Origin: Massilia sp.
GTDB lineage: Bacteria; Pseudomonadota; Gammaproteobacteria; Burkholderiales; Burkholderiaceae_D
Direction: 5' to 3'
NCBI GenBank assembly: GCA_028291845.1
Contig: JAQGNM010000497.1
Coordinates: 1-6,073, forward strand
Length of the DNA: 6,073 nt
Below the pieces are notes generated by a model, which did not search any database, was not told the origin of the DNA, and saw nothing but the letters and a program-made list of their open reading frames with translations. The position numbers and the translations under genes are program-made. Below, piece after piece: positions 1 to 5,907 of this stretch; the first letter of the stretch is position 1; the number at the start of each line of letters is the position of its first letter.

Positions 1-801
1 GATATTGCCGATGCCGGCAAAGTGCAAGGTGGCGTCGCCGTCGCGGTCGGCCCGGCCGCCGGCGCCGGGATAGCTGATCTGCGCCACCGCCAGCGCCGCG
101 CCGCGGGTGGCGCGCAGGGCGCCGTGGCATGCTTCGATCTGCGCCGTCGGCGTGCGAAACGGCGCCTCCGCCATGCAATCGAGCGCCGCCCGCGCCGCCG
201 CCGCAGCCAGGTCGCCGTGACCGAGGCCGTCGATCGACATCAGCGCCACGCCGGCGCGGTCGCAGGCGATTGCCCAGCCGTCGCCGTTGCTCTCTTCGCT
301 GGCGATCGGCAGGCTCAAGGCGCCGAAGCTGACCATGCCGGGCTTGTCGGCCAGCGCCGGCGATAGTGACTGCGACAAGTCGGCGGCGGCGCGCCACAGG
401 CGCATGAAGAACACCGCGCCCTTGCCGCGCGGCGCCCAGGCGTCGAATTCGTCCGCCAGGCGGCGCATGGCGCCCAGTCCGGTGCCGGCGGTGCCGACGC
501 TGGAGACGCCGTCGCGCAGCGCCTGCATCATGTTGCCGATGCCGGGACCGCCGTCGACGGCGACGACATCGATGCCGGCGCGCGCGCCCTGCAGGGTGGC
601 CGACAGATAAATGCAGCCTTCGATAGCGTGCTTGATGATATTGGTGGCCGCTTCGCTGATCAACAGCGCCAGCTGGCCGGCGCGCACGTCGTCGAAGCCG
701 AGTTCCTGCGCCAGGCTGTGGCCGGCGCGGCGGGCGGCGGCGATGTCGCTGGCGTGGGTGATGGCGACGATGCTGTGCGGCCGCAGGGAGGTGCTTAACA
801 A
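1..801 (-). CDS. RsbT-like ATPase fused to RsbX/SpoIIE-type PP2C phosphatase (3' end outside window)
   Basis: Two domains are visible in the 267 residues present. Residues about 8-137 are an anti-sigma/RsbT-type HATPase: N box SEAATNIIKHA (49-59), G1 box DGGPGI (83-88), and G2 box GTGLGAMRRL (106-115). Residues about 155-267 begin a SpoIIE/RsbX-type PP2C domain. It has the metal-binding SIDGLGHGD (189-197), RGAALAVAQI (233-242) and the family-typical AGIGNI at the window edge; the rest of the domain is missing. Known RsbX proteins dephosphorylate RsbR and RsbS and reset the stressosome, so this is the likely role; the function of the fused ATPase is not known to me. There is no ATG in the N-terminal region. 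The in-frame stop at 871-873 and an AGGA five bases upstream of TTG point to TTG at 799-801 as the start. It is the fourth gene of the rsb operon, 82 nt after rsbT. The phosphatase could instead act on a separate STAS antagonist (RsbU-like). Confidence 0.88.
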   Translation of the reverse strand, partial: MLSTSLRPHSIVAITHASDIAAARRAGHSLAQELGFDDVRAGQLALLISEAATNIIKHAIEGCIYLSATLQGARAGIDVVAVDGGPGIGNMMQALRDGVSSVGTAGTGLGAMRRLADEFDAWAPRGKGAVFFMRLWRAAADLSQSLSPALADKPGMVSFGALSLPIASEESNGDGWAIACDRAGVALMSIDGLGHGDLAAAAARAALDCMAEAPFRTPTAQIEACHGALRATRGAALAVAQISYPGAGGRADRDGDATLHFAGIGNI

Positions 802-806
802 GGGAT

Positions 807-810
807 TCCT
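807..810 (-). promoter_or_regulatory. Ribosome binding site deciding the TTG start of the fusion gene
   Basis: On the minus strand AGGA lies five bases before TTG (799-801). No ATG or GTG occurs in this frame between the stop at 871-873 and the conserved domain, so this site is the main support for a TTG start. Confidence 0.5.
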
Positions 811-883
811 AGGTTGTAACTGATTGCTGACAAATTTGTAATTGTTGGTAGCCCGCCGCTGAAAAAAAGGTCAGGTGTTTCTC

Positions 884-1351
884 TCAGCGTTTCCACTTGG
901 CGATCGCTACCGCCGTGCCTTCGCCGGCCCGGGTGTCGATGTCGAATTCGTCGACCAGGCGGCGTGCTCCCGACAGCCCCAGTCCCAGGCCGCCGCCGGT
1001 GGTGTAGCCGTCGGTCAGCGCCAGATCGACGTCGGCGATGCCGGGGCCGTCGTCGGCGAACACCAGCAGCACGCCGCGGCGAAAGCCGTCGTCCAGTTCG
1101 ACCACGTGGGCCTCGCCGCCGCCGCCGTACTTGATGGTGTTGCGCGCCAGTTCGCTGGCCGCCGTCACCAGCTTGGTCTGGTCCACCAGGCTCAGTTTGA
1201 GCGACAGCGCCACTTCGCGCACCAGCCGGCGCAGCGCCACCACGTGTTCGTCGGAGGTCAGCGGCAGCACCGTGTGTTGGGCGGTGTGGGGGCCGGCATC
1301 GAGCAGGCGGCTGGCGAAGCGCACGGTGGCGGTTGTCGAAGTCCCGCTCAT
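884..1351 (-). CDS. rsbT: RsbT-type serine/threonine kinase of the stressosome
   Basis: This is a 155-residue protein of the GHKL ATPase superfamily. In the Bacillus family RsbT is held by the RsbR/RsbS scaffold; on stress it phosphorylates their STAS domains and is released to activate a partner. The N box is SELARNTIKYGGGG (66-79), with Glu67 as probable catalytic base and Asn71 as Mg ligand. G1 is DDGPGI (100-105), G2 is GGGLGLGLSG (119-128), and GEGTAV closes the ATP pocket near 143-148. The SELARN motif is typical of RsbT rather than RsbW. At 155 residues it is about 20 longer than Bacillus RsbT (about 133), the extra being N-terminal. The ATG is preferred because it overlaps the rsbS stop as ATGA (1348-1351), which implies translational coupling and roughly equal synthesis. 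The assignment is firm; the downstream partner is unknown. Confidence 0.93.
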   Translation of the reverse strand: MSGTSTTATVRFASRLLDAGPHTAQHTVLPLTSDEHVVALRRLVREVALSLKLSLVDQTKLVTAASELARNTIKYGGGGEAHVVELDDGFRRGVLLVFADDGPGIADVDLALTDGYTTGGGLGLGLSGARRLVDEFDIDTRAGEGTAVAIAKWKR

Positions 1352-1719
1352 CTCTGCTGGTTTTGATCGTAGCTCTTGCCAAGGAGCAGCATGCCGCGTT
1401 CGACATTGAGCGCAGTCTTCACGCCCGGCAGGGTCAGGCCCAGCTCGACCAGGGTGATGGCGACCGCCGGCTGCATGCCGACCAGCACCGTCTGAGCGTC
1501 CAGCACGCGCGCCATCGAGGCGGTGTTGCTGATCATCCGGCCGATGAAGGAGTCGACCAGGTCGAGCGCGGAGATGTCGATCAGCACGCCCTTGGCTTCA
1601 TCGCTCACGATGCGTTCGGTCAAATCGTCCTGCAAGGTCATCGCCAGGCGGTCGTGCATGTCGACCTGGATCGTCACCAAAAGCAGATCGCCGATGCGCA
1701 AAATGGGAATACGCTCCAT
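1348..1719 (-). CDS. rsbS: RsbS-type single-domain STAS stressosome scaffold protein
   Basis: This 123-residue protein is one STAS domain, the usual size of RsbS. It starts MERIPILRIGDLLLVTIQ, matching the RsbS N-terminus. ISALDLVDSFIGRMI (49-63) carries Ser57 in the DSF context that corresponds to the RsbT-phosphorylated serine of Bacillus RsbS (Ser59). In the known system RsbS and RsbR co-assemble into the icosahedral stressosome that captures RsbT, and phosphorylation of this serine releases it. The reading frame stays open far upstream through rsbR, but the domain begins at the ATG at 1717-1719, two bases after the rsbR stop. There is no strong ribosome binding site, so coupling to rsbR translation is likely. 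The stop overlaps the rsbT start. Confidence 0.93.
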   Translation of the reverse strand: MERIPILRIGDLLLVTIQVDMHDRLAMTLQDDLTERIVSDEAKGVLIDISALDLVDSFIGRMISNTASMARVLDAQTVLVGMQPAVAITLVELGLTLPGVKTALNVERGMLLLGKSYDQNQQR

Positions 1720-1721
1720 GA

Positions 1722-2579
1722 TCAGCCGCGCTTGATGGAGGCGCCGACGCGGCCGAGGGCGACCACGAAGGCGTCCGCCAGCGTCGCCTTGGTGACGACG
1801 TCTTCCAGGTTCACCCCGAGGTGGACGATGGTCTGGGCGATTTGCGGGCGGATGCCGCTGATGATGCAGTCGGCGCCCATCAGGCGGGCGGCGGCGATGG
1901 TTTTCATCAGGTGCTGGGCGACCAGCGTGTCCACGGTAGGCACGCCGGTGATGTCGATGATGGCGATGGCGGCGCCGGTTTCGACGATTTTCTGCAGCAG
2001 GCTCTCCATCACCACCTGGGTGCGGGCGCTGTCGAGGGTGCCGATCAGCGGCAGCGCCAGGATGTCCTGCCACAGCTTGACGACCGGGGTCGACAGCTCG
2101 AGCAGCTCCTGCTGCTGGCGCACGATGATCTGGTCGCGGCTCTTCTGGAACACTTCCATGGTGTACAGGCCCAGCTTGTCGAGCAGGGTGGTGACCGACC
2201 ACAGGCTGTCGGCCAGGGCGGCGGCGTCGGTGCTCATGGCATCGCGCATGACGTTGAACAGCGGCTGCTTGAGCGAGAAGATGAAGGTGGCGGTCTCGCT
2301 CGGCGTCGAGCCCTGCTTGGCGCGCGCGGACGAAATCTCGGTCAGCAGGCCGCGCACTTCGTCGTAGGCGCGGCTGTCGATGTCCGCCGCGCCGCCTTTG
2401 CCGATGGCCTGGGAAAACAGCGCCAGAAACTGGCTGCAGTGGCGCTTGAGCTGGTCTTCCGACGCGGCATTGCTGCGCACCATCAAGCCGCGCAGATCGC
2501 CGACCCAGGACGCCAGGATCTGCTCCTGGTTGGTGGCGATCAGGTTGCCGATGCTTGCAGCGGATTCGTTCATGGTCAT
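1722..2579 (-). CDS. rsbR: RsbR-type stressosome sensor with C-terminal STAS domain
   Basis: The 285-residue protein has a helical N-terminal sensor part (about 1-150) and a C-terminal STAS domain (about 160-278). The N-terminal part begins NLIATNQEQILASWV, resembling the RsbRD_N type (Pfam RsbRD_N) rather than the globin-like domain of Bacillus RsbRA; this is pattern recognition and needs a profile search. The STAS domain has the RsbR hallmarks DITGVPTVDT (209-218) and SGIRPQIAQTIVHLG (241-255). Thr218 lines up with the RsbT-phosphorylated threonine of RsbRA (Thr171), and Thr250 is probably near the second site (Thr205); the exact alignment is unverified. RsbR proteins sense the stress and with RsbS hold RsbT. 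This is the first gene of the operon. Two starts compete, ATG at 2577-2579 and ATG at 2571-2573 (two residues shorter). GGGAA at 2583-2587 sits 3 or 9 bases upstream, so either may be used. Confidence 0.92.
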   Translation of the reverse strand: MTMNESAASIGNLIATNQEQILASWVGDLRGLMVRSNAASEDQLKRHCSQFLALFSQAIGKGGAADIDSRAYDEVRGLLTEISSARAKQGSTPSETATFIFSLKQPLFNVMRDAMSTDAAALADSLWSVTTLLDKLGLYTMEVFQKSRDQIIVRQQQELLELSTPVVKLWQDILALPLIGTLDSARTQVVMESLLQKIVETGAAIAIIDITGVPTVDTLVAQHLMKTIAAARLMGADCIISGIRPQIAQTIVHLGVNLEDVVTKATLADAFVVALGRVGASIKRG

Positions 2580-2662
2580 GTTTTCCCGGTTTTGAAAAGT
2601 AATTGGTAACTGGATGGGTAAAAGCTGCAGGCGTAGCAGTCCCATCGCCTCTGGATAGACTG

Positions 2663-2692
2663 ATTGTACTGTGCGAATGATTCTTTTGGTAA
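2663..2692 (-). promoter_or_regulatory. Candidate rsbR operon promoter
   Basis: On the minus strand TTACCA (complement of 2687-2692, four of six bases of TTGACA) is followed after 18 bases by TACAAT (complement of 2663-2668, five of six bases of TATAAT). This would place the transcript start about 75 bases before rsbR. It is the best match I found by eye in the divergent region, and its -35 element lies inside the inverted repeat at 2685-2704. Confidence 0.35.
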
Positions 2693-2704
2693 AAATTAAC
2701 CAAA
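2685..2704. promoter_or_regulatory. Inverted repeat TTTGGT-N8-ACCAAA, candidate operator
   Basis: Two perfect 6-bp arms flank the AT-rich centre AAAAATTA. The 20-bp size fits a dimeric winged-helix regulator. The repeat covers the -35 element of the candidate rsbR promoter and lies 110 bp before the divergent MarR gene, so MarR binding is a reasonable guess. No binding is shown by the sequence alone. Confidence 0.4.
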
Positions 2705-2723
2705 GGTGTGCAAGGGTGAAATT

Positions 2724-2736
2724 GCAACAAAGTTGC
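2724..2736. repeat. Short inverted repeat GCAAC-AAA-GTTGC
   Basis: Perfect 5-bp arms around AAA, with a further T/A pair two positions outside each arm (TTGCAAC...GTTGCCA). It lies between the rsbR promoter candidate and the MarR gene. It could be a second operator site, but at this length a chance repeat is possible. Confidence 0.3.
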
Positions 2737-2813
2737 CAGTTTGATCGCACTACGATGGTCAAATATTTCCGCCGTGTGCATACAGCCGGGGCGGAATCCA
2801 TTATCATCGGCTC

Positions 2814-3311
2814 ATGCCCAACGACCTCTCCACTGCGCCCGCCGATCCCGGCTCCGACCAGGCCGGCCGCGTGCTGCGCCAGTTCCGTATCGTTTTCAAT
2901 GCCGTCAAGCTGCATTTCCGCCAGGTCGAGACGGCGGCCGGCATCGGCGGCGCCCAGGTGTGGGCGCTCAGCGTGATCCATGGCCGCCCCGGCGTCGGCG
3001 TGTCCGACCTGGGCCGCGCCATGGACGTGCACCAGTCCACCGCCAGCAATCTGGTCAAAGTGCTGCTCGAGCGGGGCTTGATCAGCGCCGTGCGCGACCG
3101 CGACGACCGCCGCGCGCTCGGCTTGCACCTGACCGACGCCGGGGCGCAAGTGCTGGCGGCGGTGCCGGGCCCGTTCGCCGGCGTGCTGCCGGGCGCGCTG
3201 GCGCAGCTCGATCCGGCCATCCTCGGCCGGCTGGAAAACGATCTGGATGCGCTGATTGCGTCCTTGCAGGCCGACCGCAGCGCTGCCGGCGTGCTGCTGG
3301 CTGATATTTAG
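2814..3311 (+). CDS. MarR-family winged-helix transcriptional regulator
   Basis: The 165-residue protein has the MarR layout. An N-terminal dimerisation helix (about 15-40, RVLRQFRIVFNAVKLHF) is followed by a winged helix-turn-helix: VGVSDLGRAMDVHQSTASNLV (61-81) as recognition region and the wing VRDRDDRRALGLHLT (93-107), with the acidic-arginine wing typical of MarR. C-terminal helices (about 115-155) would complete the dimer. Family members bind palindromes in their own divergent promoter regions, usually as repressors, and release DNA on binding a small ligand or on thiol oxidation. No cysteine is present, so a cysteine-based redox switch of the OhrR type is unlikely. It is divergent from rsbR across 234 bp, so control of the stressosome operon is plausible but inferred. 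The ATG is the only reasonable start, since no ATG or GTG lies in frame just upstream, although its ribosome binding site is weak. Confidence 0.88.
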   Translation: MPNDLSTAPADPGSDQAGRVLRQFRIVFNAVKLHFRQVETAAGIGGAQVWALSVIHGRPGVGVSDLGRAMDVHQSTASNLVKVLLERGLISAVRDRDDRRALGLHLTDAGAQVLAAVPGPFAGVLPGALAQLDPAILGRLENDLDALIASLQADRSAAGVLLADI

Positions 3312-3338
3312 AAATAGAGATTCAGAGATGACAGCGGG

Positions 3339-3358
3339 AGGGACGGCGACGCCGCCCT
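3339..3358. terminator. GC-rich hairpin between convergent MarR and LacI genes
   Basis: AGGG-(A)-CGGC pairs with GCCG-CCCT, an 8-bp stem with one bulged A and a GAC loop. A second small stem, GCCGT-CAA-ACGGC (3359-3371), overlaps the LacI stop codon. Neither is followed by a T-run in either direction, so if this ends transcription it is a weak or factor-assisted site. Confidence 0.25.
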
Positions 3359-3362
3359 GCCG

Positions 3363-4445
3363 TCAAACGGCCGGGCCCAGGCGCGCGGTCGCGCCTTCGA
3401 CCACCGCCGCCGAGAACACCCGCCGTTCAACGCCGCTGGCCCCGGACGCGATCAAGCCCACCAGCATGTCGGCGGTCGCCTGCGCCATCTGCCGGACCGG
3501 CTGGCGCAGGGTGGTCAACTGGTAGCCGCGCCAGGCGCCCTGGGCGATGCCGTCGAATCCCGTGATCGACAGCTGCGCCGGCACTTGCAGGCCCAGTTCC
3601 AGCCGCGCAGTGTCAAGGCAGCCGATGGCGGTCAGGTCGTTGCTGCAGATGACGGCGTCGGGCGCGCCGTTCAACTTGTCGATGATCTCGCGCAGGCCGC
3701 GCGCGCCGCTGGCGTAATCGTGCTCGCCGCTGACGTGGAGCGGCGCCGCCAGCCCCAATTCGGCCAGCCGTTCGGTGACGCCGCGGCGGCGCGCCAGCGC
3801 AATGCTCGATGTCGCCGGGCCGTCGATCATGGCGAAGCTGCGGTGGCCGGCGGCGGCCAGGCGGTTGACCAGGATACGGGCGGCGCCGGCCTGATCGCAG
3901 ACGATGGCGTTGATCTGGCGGTCGCGCACGCTGCGGTTGAACAGCACCACCGGCATGCGGCGCCGTTCGAATTCGGCCACCTCGCGCTCTGCCACGGGAG
4001 CGGCGATCACGGCGCCGTCGACCTGGTGCTGCCAGATATCGGCCAGCACCTCGGCCACCCCGGCCTCGAGCTGCAGCGGGAACAGCAGCAGGCGCATGCC
4101 GCGCAGGGAAAAATGGTGGCTCAGTTCGTCGAGCAGCTCCGGGTTGTGCAGGGTCCACCGGCTGCAGGCGACCAGCGCGATCAGGTTCGAGCGGCGCGCG
4201 CCGAAGCTGCGCAGGCTGCGCGCGGCGGGGTTCGGCGTGTAGTCGAGTTCGAAGGCGGCCTGCATCACGCGCGCATAGGTAGCTTTCGATACCGAAGCGC
4301 CCGGCTTGAAGCAGCGCGATACCGCCGATTGCGACACCCCGGCCGCGCTGGCCACATCGTAGGAAGTGACGCGCCGCGATTCGCGATGAATCAGCGCTTT
4401 GATATCGGCGATGCTGTGACTGACAGGCGGAGTCGAGTTGGTCAT
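3363..4445 (-). CDS. LacI-family transcriptional repressor
   Basis: With the start at 4443-4445 the protein has 360 residues, slightly long for LacI/GalR. The DNA-binding part is VTSYDVASAAGVSQSAVSRCF (26-46), and the hinge region YTPNPAARSL (69-78) has the leucine that in LacI enters the central CpG of the operator. The rest is a periplasmic-binding-protein-like sensor: LIALVACSRW (88-97), VDGAVIAAP (142-150), DAVICSNDLTAIG (263-275) and ITGFDGI (294-300). These proteins usually sense sugars or nucleosides, but no sugar gene lies in the window, so the ligand is unknown. About 25 residues precede the helix-turn-helix. The frame is open to an ATG at 4509-4511, but that extension has no domain similarity and would cover the candidate operator, so I prefer 4445. 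It is divergent from the Hsp70 gene and convergent with the MarR gene. Confidence 0.9.
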   Translation of the reverse strand: MTNSTPPVSHSIADIKALIHRESRRVTSYDVASAAGVSQSAVSRCFKPGASVSKATYARVMQAAFELDYTPNPAARSLRSFGARRSNLIALVACSRWTLHNPELLDELSHHFSLRGMRLLLFPLQLEAGVAEVLADIWQHQVDGAVIAAPVAEREVAEFERRRMPVVLFNRSVRDRQINAIVCDQAGAARILVNRLAAAGHRSFAMIDGPATSSIALARRRGVTERLAELGLAAPLHVSGEHDYASGARGLREIIDKLNGAPDAVICSNDLTAIGCLDTARLELGLQVPAQLSITGFDGIAQGAWRGYQLTTLRQPVRQMAQATADMLVGLIASGASGVERRVFSAAVVEGATARLGPAV

Positions 4446-4494
4446 GCGTGCGGGGCTGAGCGTGGCTGAATAAATTCGAGTGTAACGCGATAAA

Positions 4495-4508
4495 TTGCAT
4501 CGTCGCAA
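4495..4508. promoter_or_regulatory. LacI-style operator candidate TTGCatCGtcGCAA
   Basis: A 14-bp pseudo-palindrome with 4-bp perfect outer arms and CG exactly at the centre, the form LacI/GalR-family proteins prefer. It lies 50 bp upstream of the LacI start, so autoregulation is the simplest reading. Confidence 0.45.
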
Positions 4509-4511
4509 CAT

Positions 4512-4527
4512 ATTTCCGTATGGAAAT
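4512..4527. repeat. 16-bp inverted repeat ATTTCC-GTAT-GGAAAT
   Basis: Perfect 6-bp arms with a 4-bp centre, three bases from the LacI-style site and about 120 bp before the Hsp70 gene. It may be another regulator site in this divergent region. It lacks a central CpG, so it is a less typical LacI operator. Confidence 0.35.
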
Positions 4528-4592
4528 TACAGCATGGACCGGGAGCACGCTAAAGTGTTGCAATAGCGCTGCCGCGATTGGGACGGTCCGGT

Positions 4593-4604
4593 CCGCCATG
4601 GCGG
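4593..4604. repeat. Perfect 12-bp palindrome CCGCCATGGCGG
   Basis: It lies eight bases upstream of the extended -10 of the Hsp70 promoter candidate, where a bound protein would touch RNA polymerase. In DNA this GC-rich, such palindromes also arise by chance. Confidence 0.25.
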
Positions 4605-4609
4605 CGATC

Positions 4610-4618
4610 TGGTAAAAT
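4610..4618 (+). promoter_or_regulatory. Extended -10 promoter candidate for the Hsp70 gene
   Basis: TGGTAAAAT combines a TG extension with TAAAAT (five of six bases of TATAAT) in an otherwise GC-rich stretch. No good -35 element is present at 16-18 bases. Transcription would start near 4625 and give a leader of roughly 20-25 bases before the ATG at 4648. Confidence 0.45.
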
Positions 4619-4647
4619 ACCGCCCCTTGATTGCAAAGAATGCTTCC

Positions 4648-5907
4648 ATGAGCCACGCTTGCGGCGTCGATTTCGGCACGTCCAATTCCACCGTCGGCCT
4701 GGTCCGGCCGGGCCAGCCGACCCTGCTTGCCCTCGAAGACGGCAAGCCGACCTTGCCGTCGGTGGTATTTTTCAATGCCGACGACGACGCCGTGAGCTAC
4801 GGCCGCGCCGCGCTGGCCGACTACCTGGCCGGCTACGAGGGCCGCCTGATGCGCTCGCTCAAATCGCTGCTGGGCACCAGCCTGATCGACGGTCAGACCG
4901 AGGTGGGCGGGCGCGCCTTGCCGTTTCGTATGTTGCTGTCGCATTTTATCGGTGAAGTCAAACGGCGCGGCGAGCGCGCCGCCGGCCATCGGTTCGACGC
5001 CGCCGTGTTTGGCCGCCCGGTGTTTTTCATCGACGACAACGGCGCCGCCGACCAGTTGGCCGAAGACACCCTGGCCGAGATCGCCCGCTCGGTCGGCTTC
5101 AAGGAAGTCGCCTTTCAGTATGAGCCGATCGCCGCCGCCTTCGACTACGAATCGCGCATCGGCGCCGAAGAGTTGGTATTGATCGTCGACATTGGCGGGG
5201 GCACCTCGGACTTTTCGCTGGTGCGGCTGGGGCCGGACCGGGCCGGCAAAACCGAGCGGCGCGGCGACATCCTCGCCACCGGCGGCGTGCACATCGGCGG
5301 CACCGATTTCGACAAGTATCTGAGCTTCGCTTCGGTGATGCCGCTGCTCGGCTACGGCAGCCGCATGAGCAATCACAGCGAAATCCCGTCGAGCTATTAT
5401 TTCAACCTGGCGACCTGGCACACCATCAACCAGGCCTACACCAAGAAGACCTGGACCCAGCTGGCCGACGTGGTGCGCGACGCCGCCGAGCCGGCCAAGC
5501 TGGTGCGCCTGCAAAAGCTCATCGAAGAGCGCGCCGGTCACTGGCTGGCCATGCAGGTGGAAGAGGGCAAGATCGCCCTGTCGGCGGCGCCCACCGTCTC
5601 GCTGGCACTGGAGCGCCTGGTGCCGCCTGCCAGCATCGAGATCGGCCGCGCCGGATTCAACGACGCCATCGCCCACTTGCTGGCCAGCATCGACAGCACC
5701 GTGGTGCGCATGCTGGCCGACGCCCAGGTGGCGCCGCAACAGGTCGACACCGTGATTTTCACCGGTGGATCGAGCGGCGTGCTGGCCCTGCGCGAACGCA
5801 TCGGCCGCCTGCTGCCGGCGGCAAACAAGGTCGAGGGCGTCCTGTTCGGCAGGATCGGCTGCGGCCTGGCGATCGACGCCGTCCGCGAGTTCGGGCCGGC
5901 CGCATGA
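4648..5907 (+). CDS. yegD: YegD-type Hsp70 family ATPase without substrate-binding domain
   Basis: The 419-residue protein is almost entirely an actin/Hsp70 nucleotide-binding domain. Phosphate-1 loop GVDFGTSNS (6-14), a GRPVFF segment (122-127) and FQYEPIAAAFDYES (156-169) match the E. coli YegD pattern. Phosphate-2 loop VDIGGGTSDFS (180-190), GGTDFD (217-222), VVRDAAEPAKL (275-285) and adenosine loop IFTGGSSGV (370-378) follow. No DnaK-like beta-sandwich or lid follows, as in YegD (about 450 residues), so client binding must differ from DnaK. It is about 30 residues shorter than E. coli YegD, seemingly lacking a segment after the LPS motif. The biological role of YegD is not well established. 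ATG at 4648 is chosen because MSHACGVDFGTSNS places the first strand as usual; an in-frame TTG at 4627 is less likely. Its stop overlaps the next gene's start as ATGA. Confidence 0.9.
   Translation: MSHACGVDFGTSNSTVGLVRPGQPTLLALEDGKPTLPSVVFFNADDDAVSYGRAALADYLAGYEGRLMRSLKSLLGTSLIDGQTEVGGRALPFRMLLSHFIGEVKRRGERAAGHRFDAAVFGRPVFFIDDNGAADQLAEDTLAEIARSVGFKEVAFQYEPIAAAFDYESRIGAEELVLIVDIGGGTSDFSLVRLGPDRAGKTERRGDILATGGVHIGGTDFDKYLSFASVMPLLGYGSRMSNHSEIPSSYYFNLATWHTINQAYTKKTWTQLADVVRDAAEPAKLVRLQKLIEERAGHWLAMQVEEGKIALSAAPTVSLALERLVPPASIEIGRAGFNDAIAHLLASIDSTVVRMLADAQVAPQQVDTVIFTGGSSGVLALRERIGRLLPAANKVEGVLFGRIGCGLAIDAVREFGPAA

Noticed and set aside
1..823. Four short plus-strand open frames
   Set aside because: They are antisense to the ATPase-phosphatase fusion gene, whose minus-strand frame carries all the conserved motifs.
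830..839. Palindrome ACAAATTTGT as an operator
   Set aside because: It is only 10 bp and AT-rich, with no convincing promoter beside it; too weak to call.
857..889. Rho-independent terminator after rsbT
   Set aside because: The arms CGCTGA/TCAGCG are 21 bases apart and the seven T's lie inside the loop instead of after a stem, so this is not the normal terminator layout.
795..1406. 203-codon minus-strand frame over rsbT
   Set aside because: It is an Arg-rich shadow of rsbT in another frame.
1333..2367. 344-codon open frame on the plus strand
   Set aside because: It lies antisense to rsbS and rsbR, whose frames carry clear STAS motifs; its own translation is low-complexity and unrecognisable.
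1348..2781. A long RsbS fusion, since the rsbS frame stays open far upstream
   Set aside because: The upstream part overlaps rsbR out of frame and lacks domain character. RsbS proper starts at 1719, directly after the rsbR stop.
1722..3149. An RsbR start well upstream, inside the MarR region
   Set aside because: The extension would be antisense to the MarR gene and has no family similarity. The ATGs at 2579 and 2573 have a purine-rich ribosome binding site and fit RsbR length.
4446..4511. 22-residue N-terminal extension of the LacI protein from ATG at 4511
   Set aside because: It has no family similarity and would place the candidate operator inside the coding region; the ATG at 4445 already gives a full-length protein.
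3613..5739. 708-codon open frame on the minus strand
   Set aside because: It is antisense to the Hsp70 gene and crosses out of frame into the LacI gene. It is rich in Ala, Arg, Gly and His with no recognisable domain, as expected in high-GC DNA.
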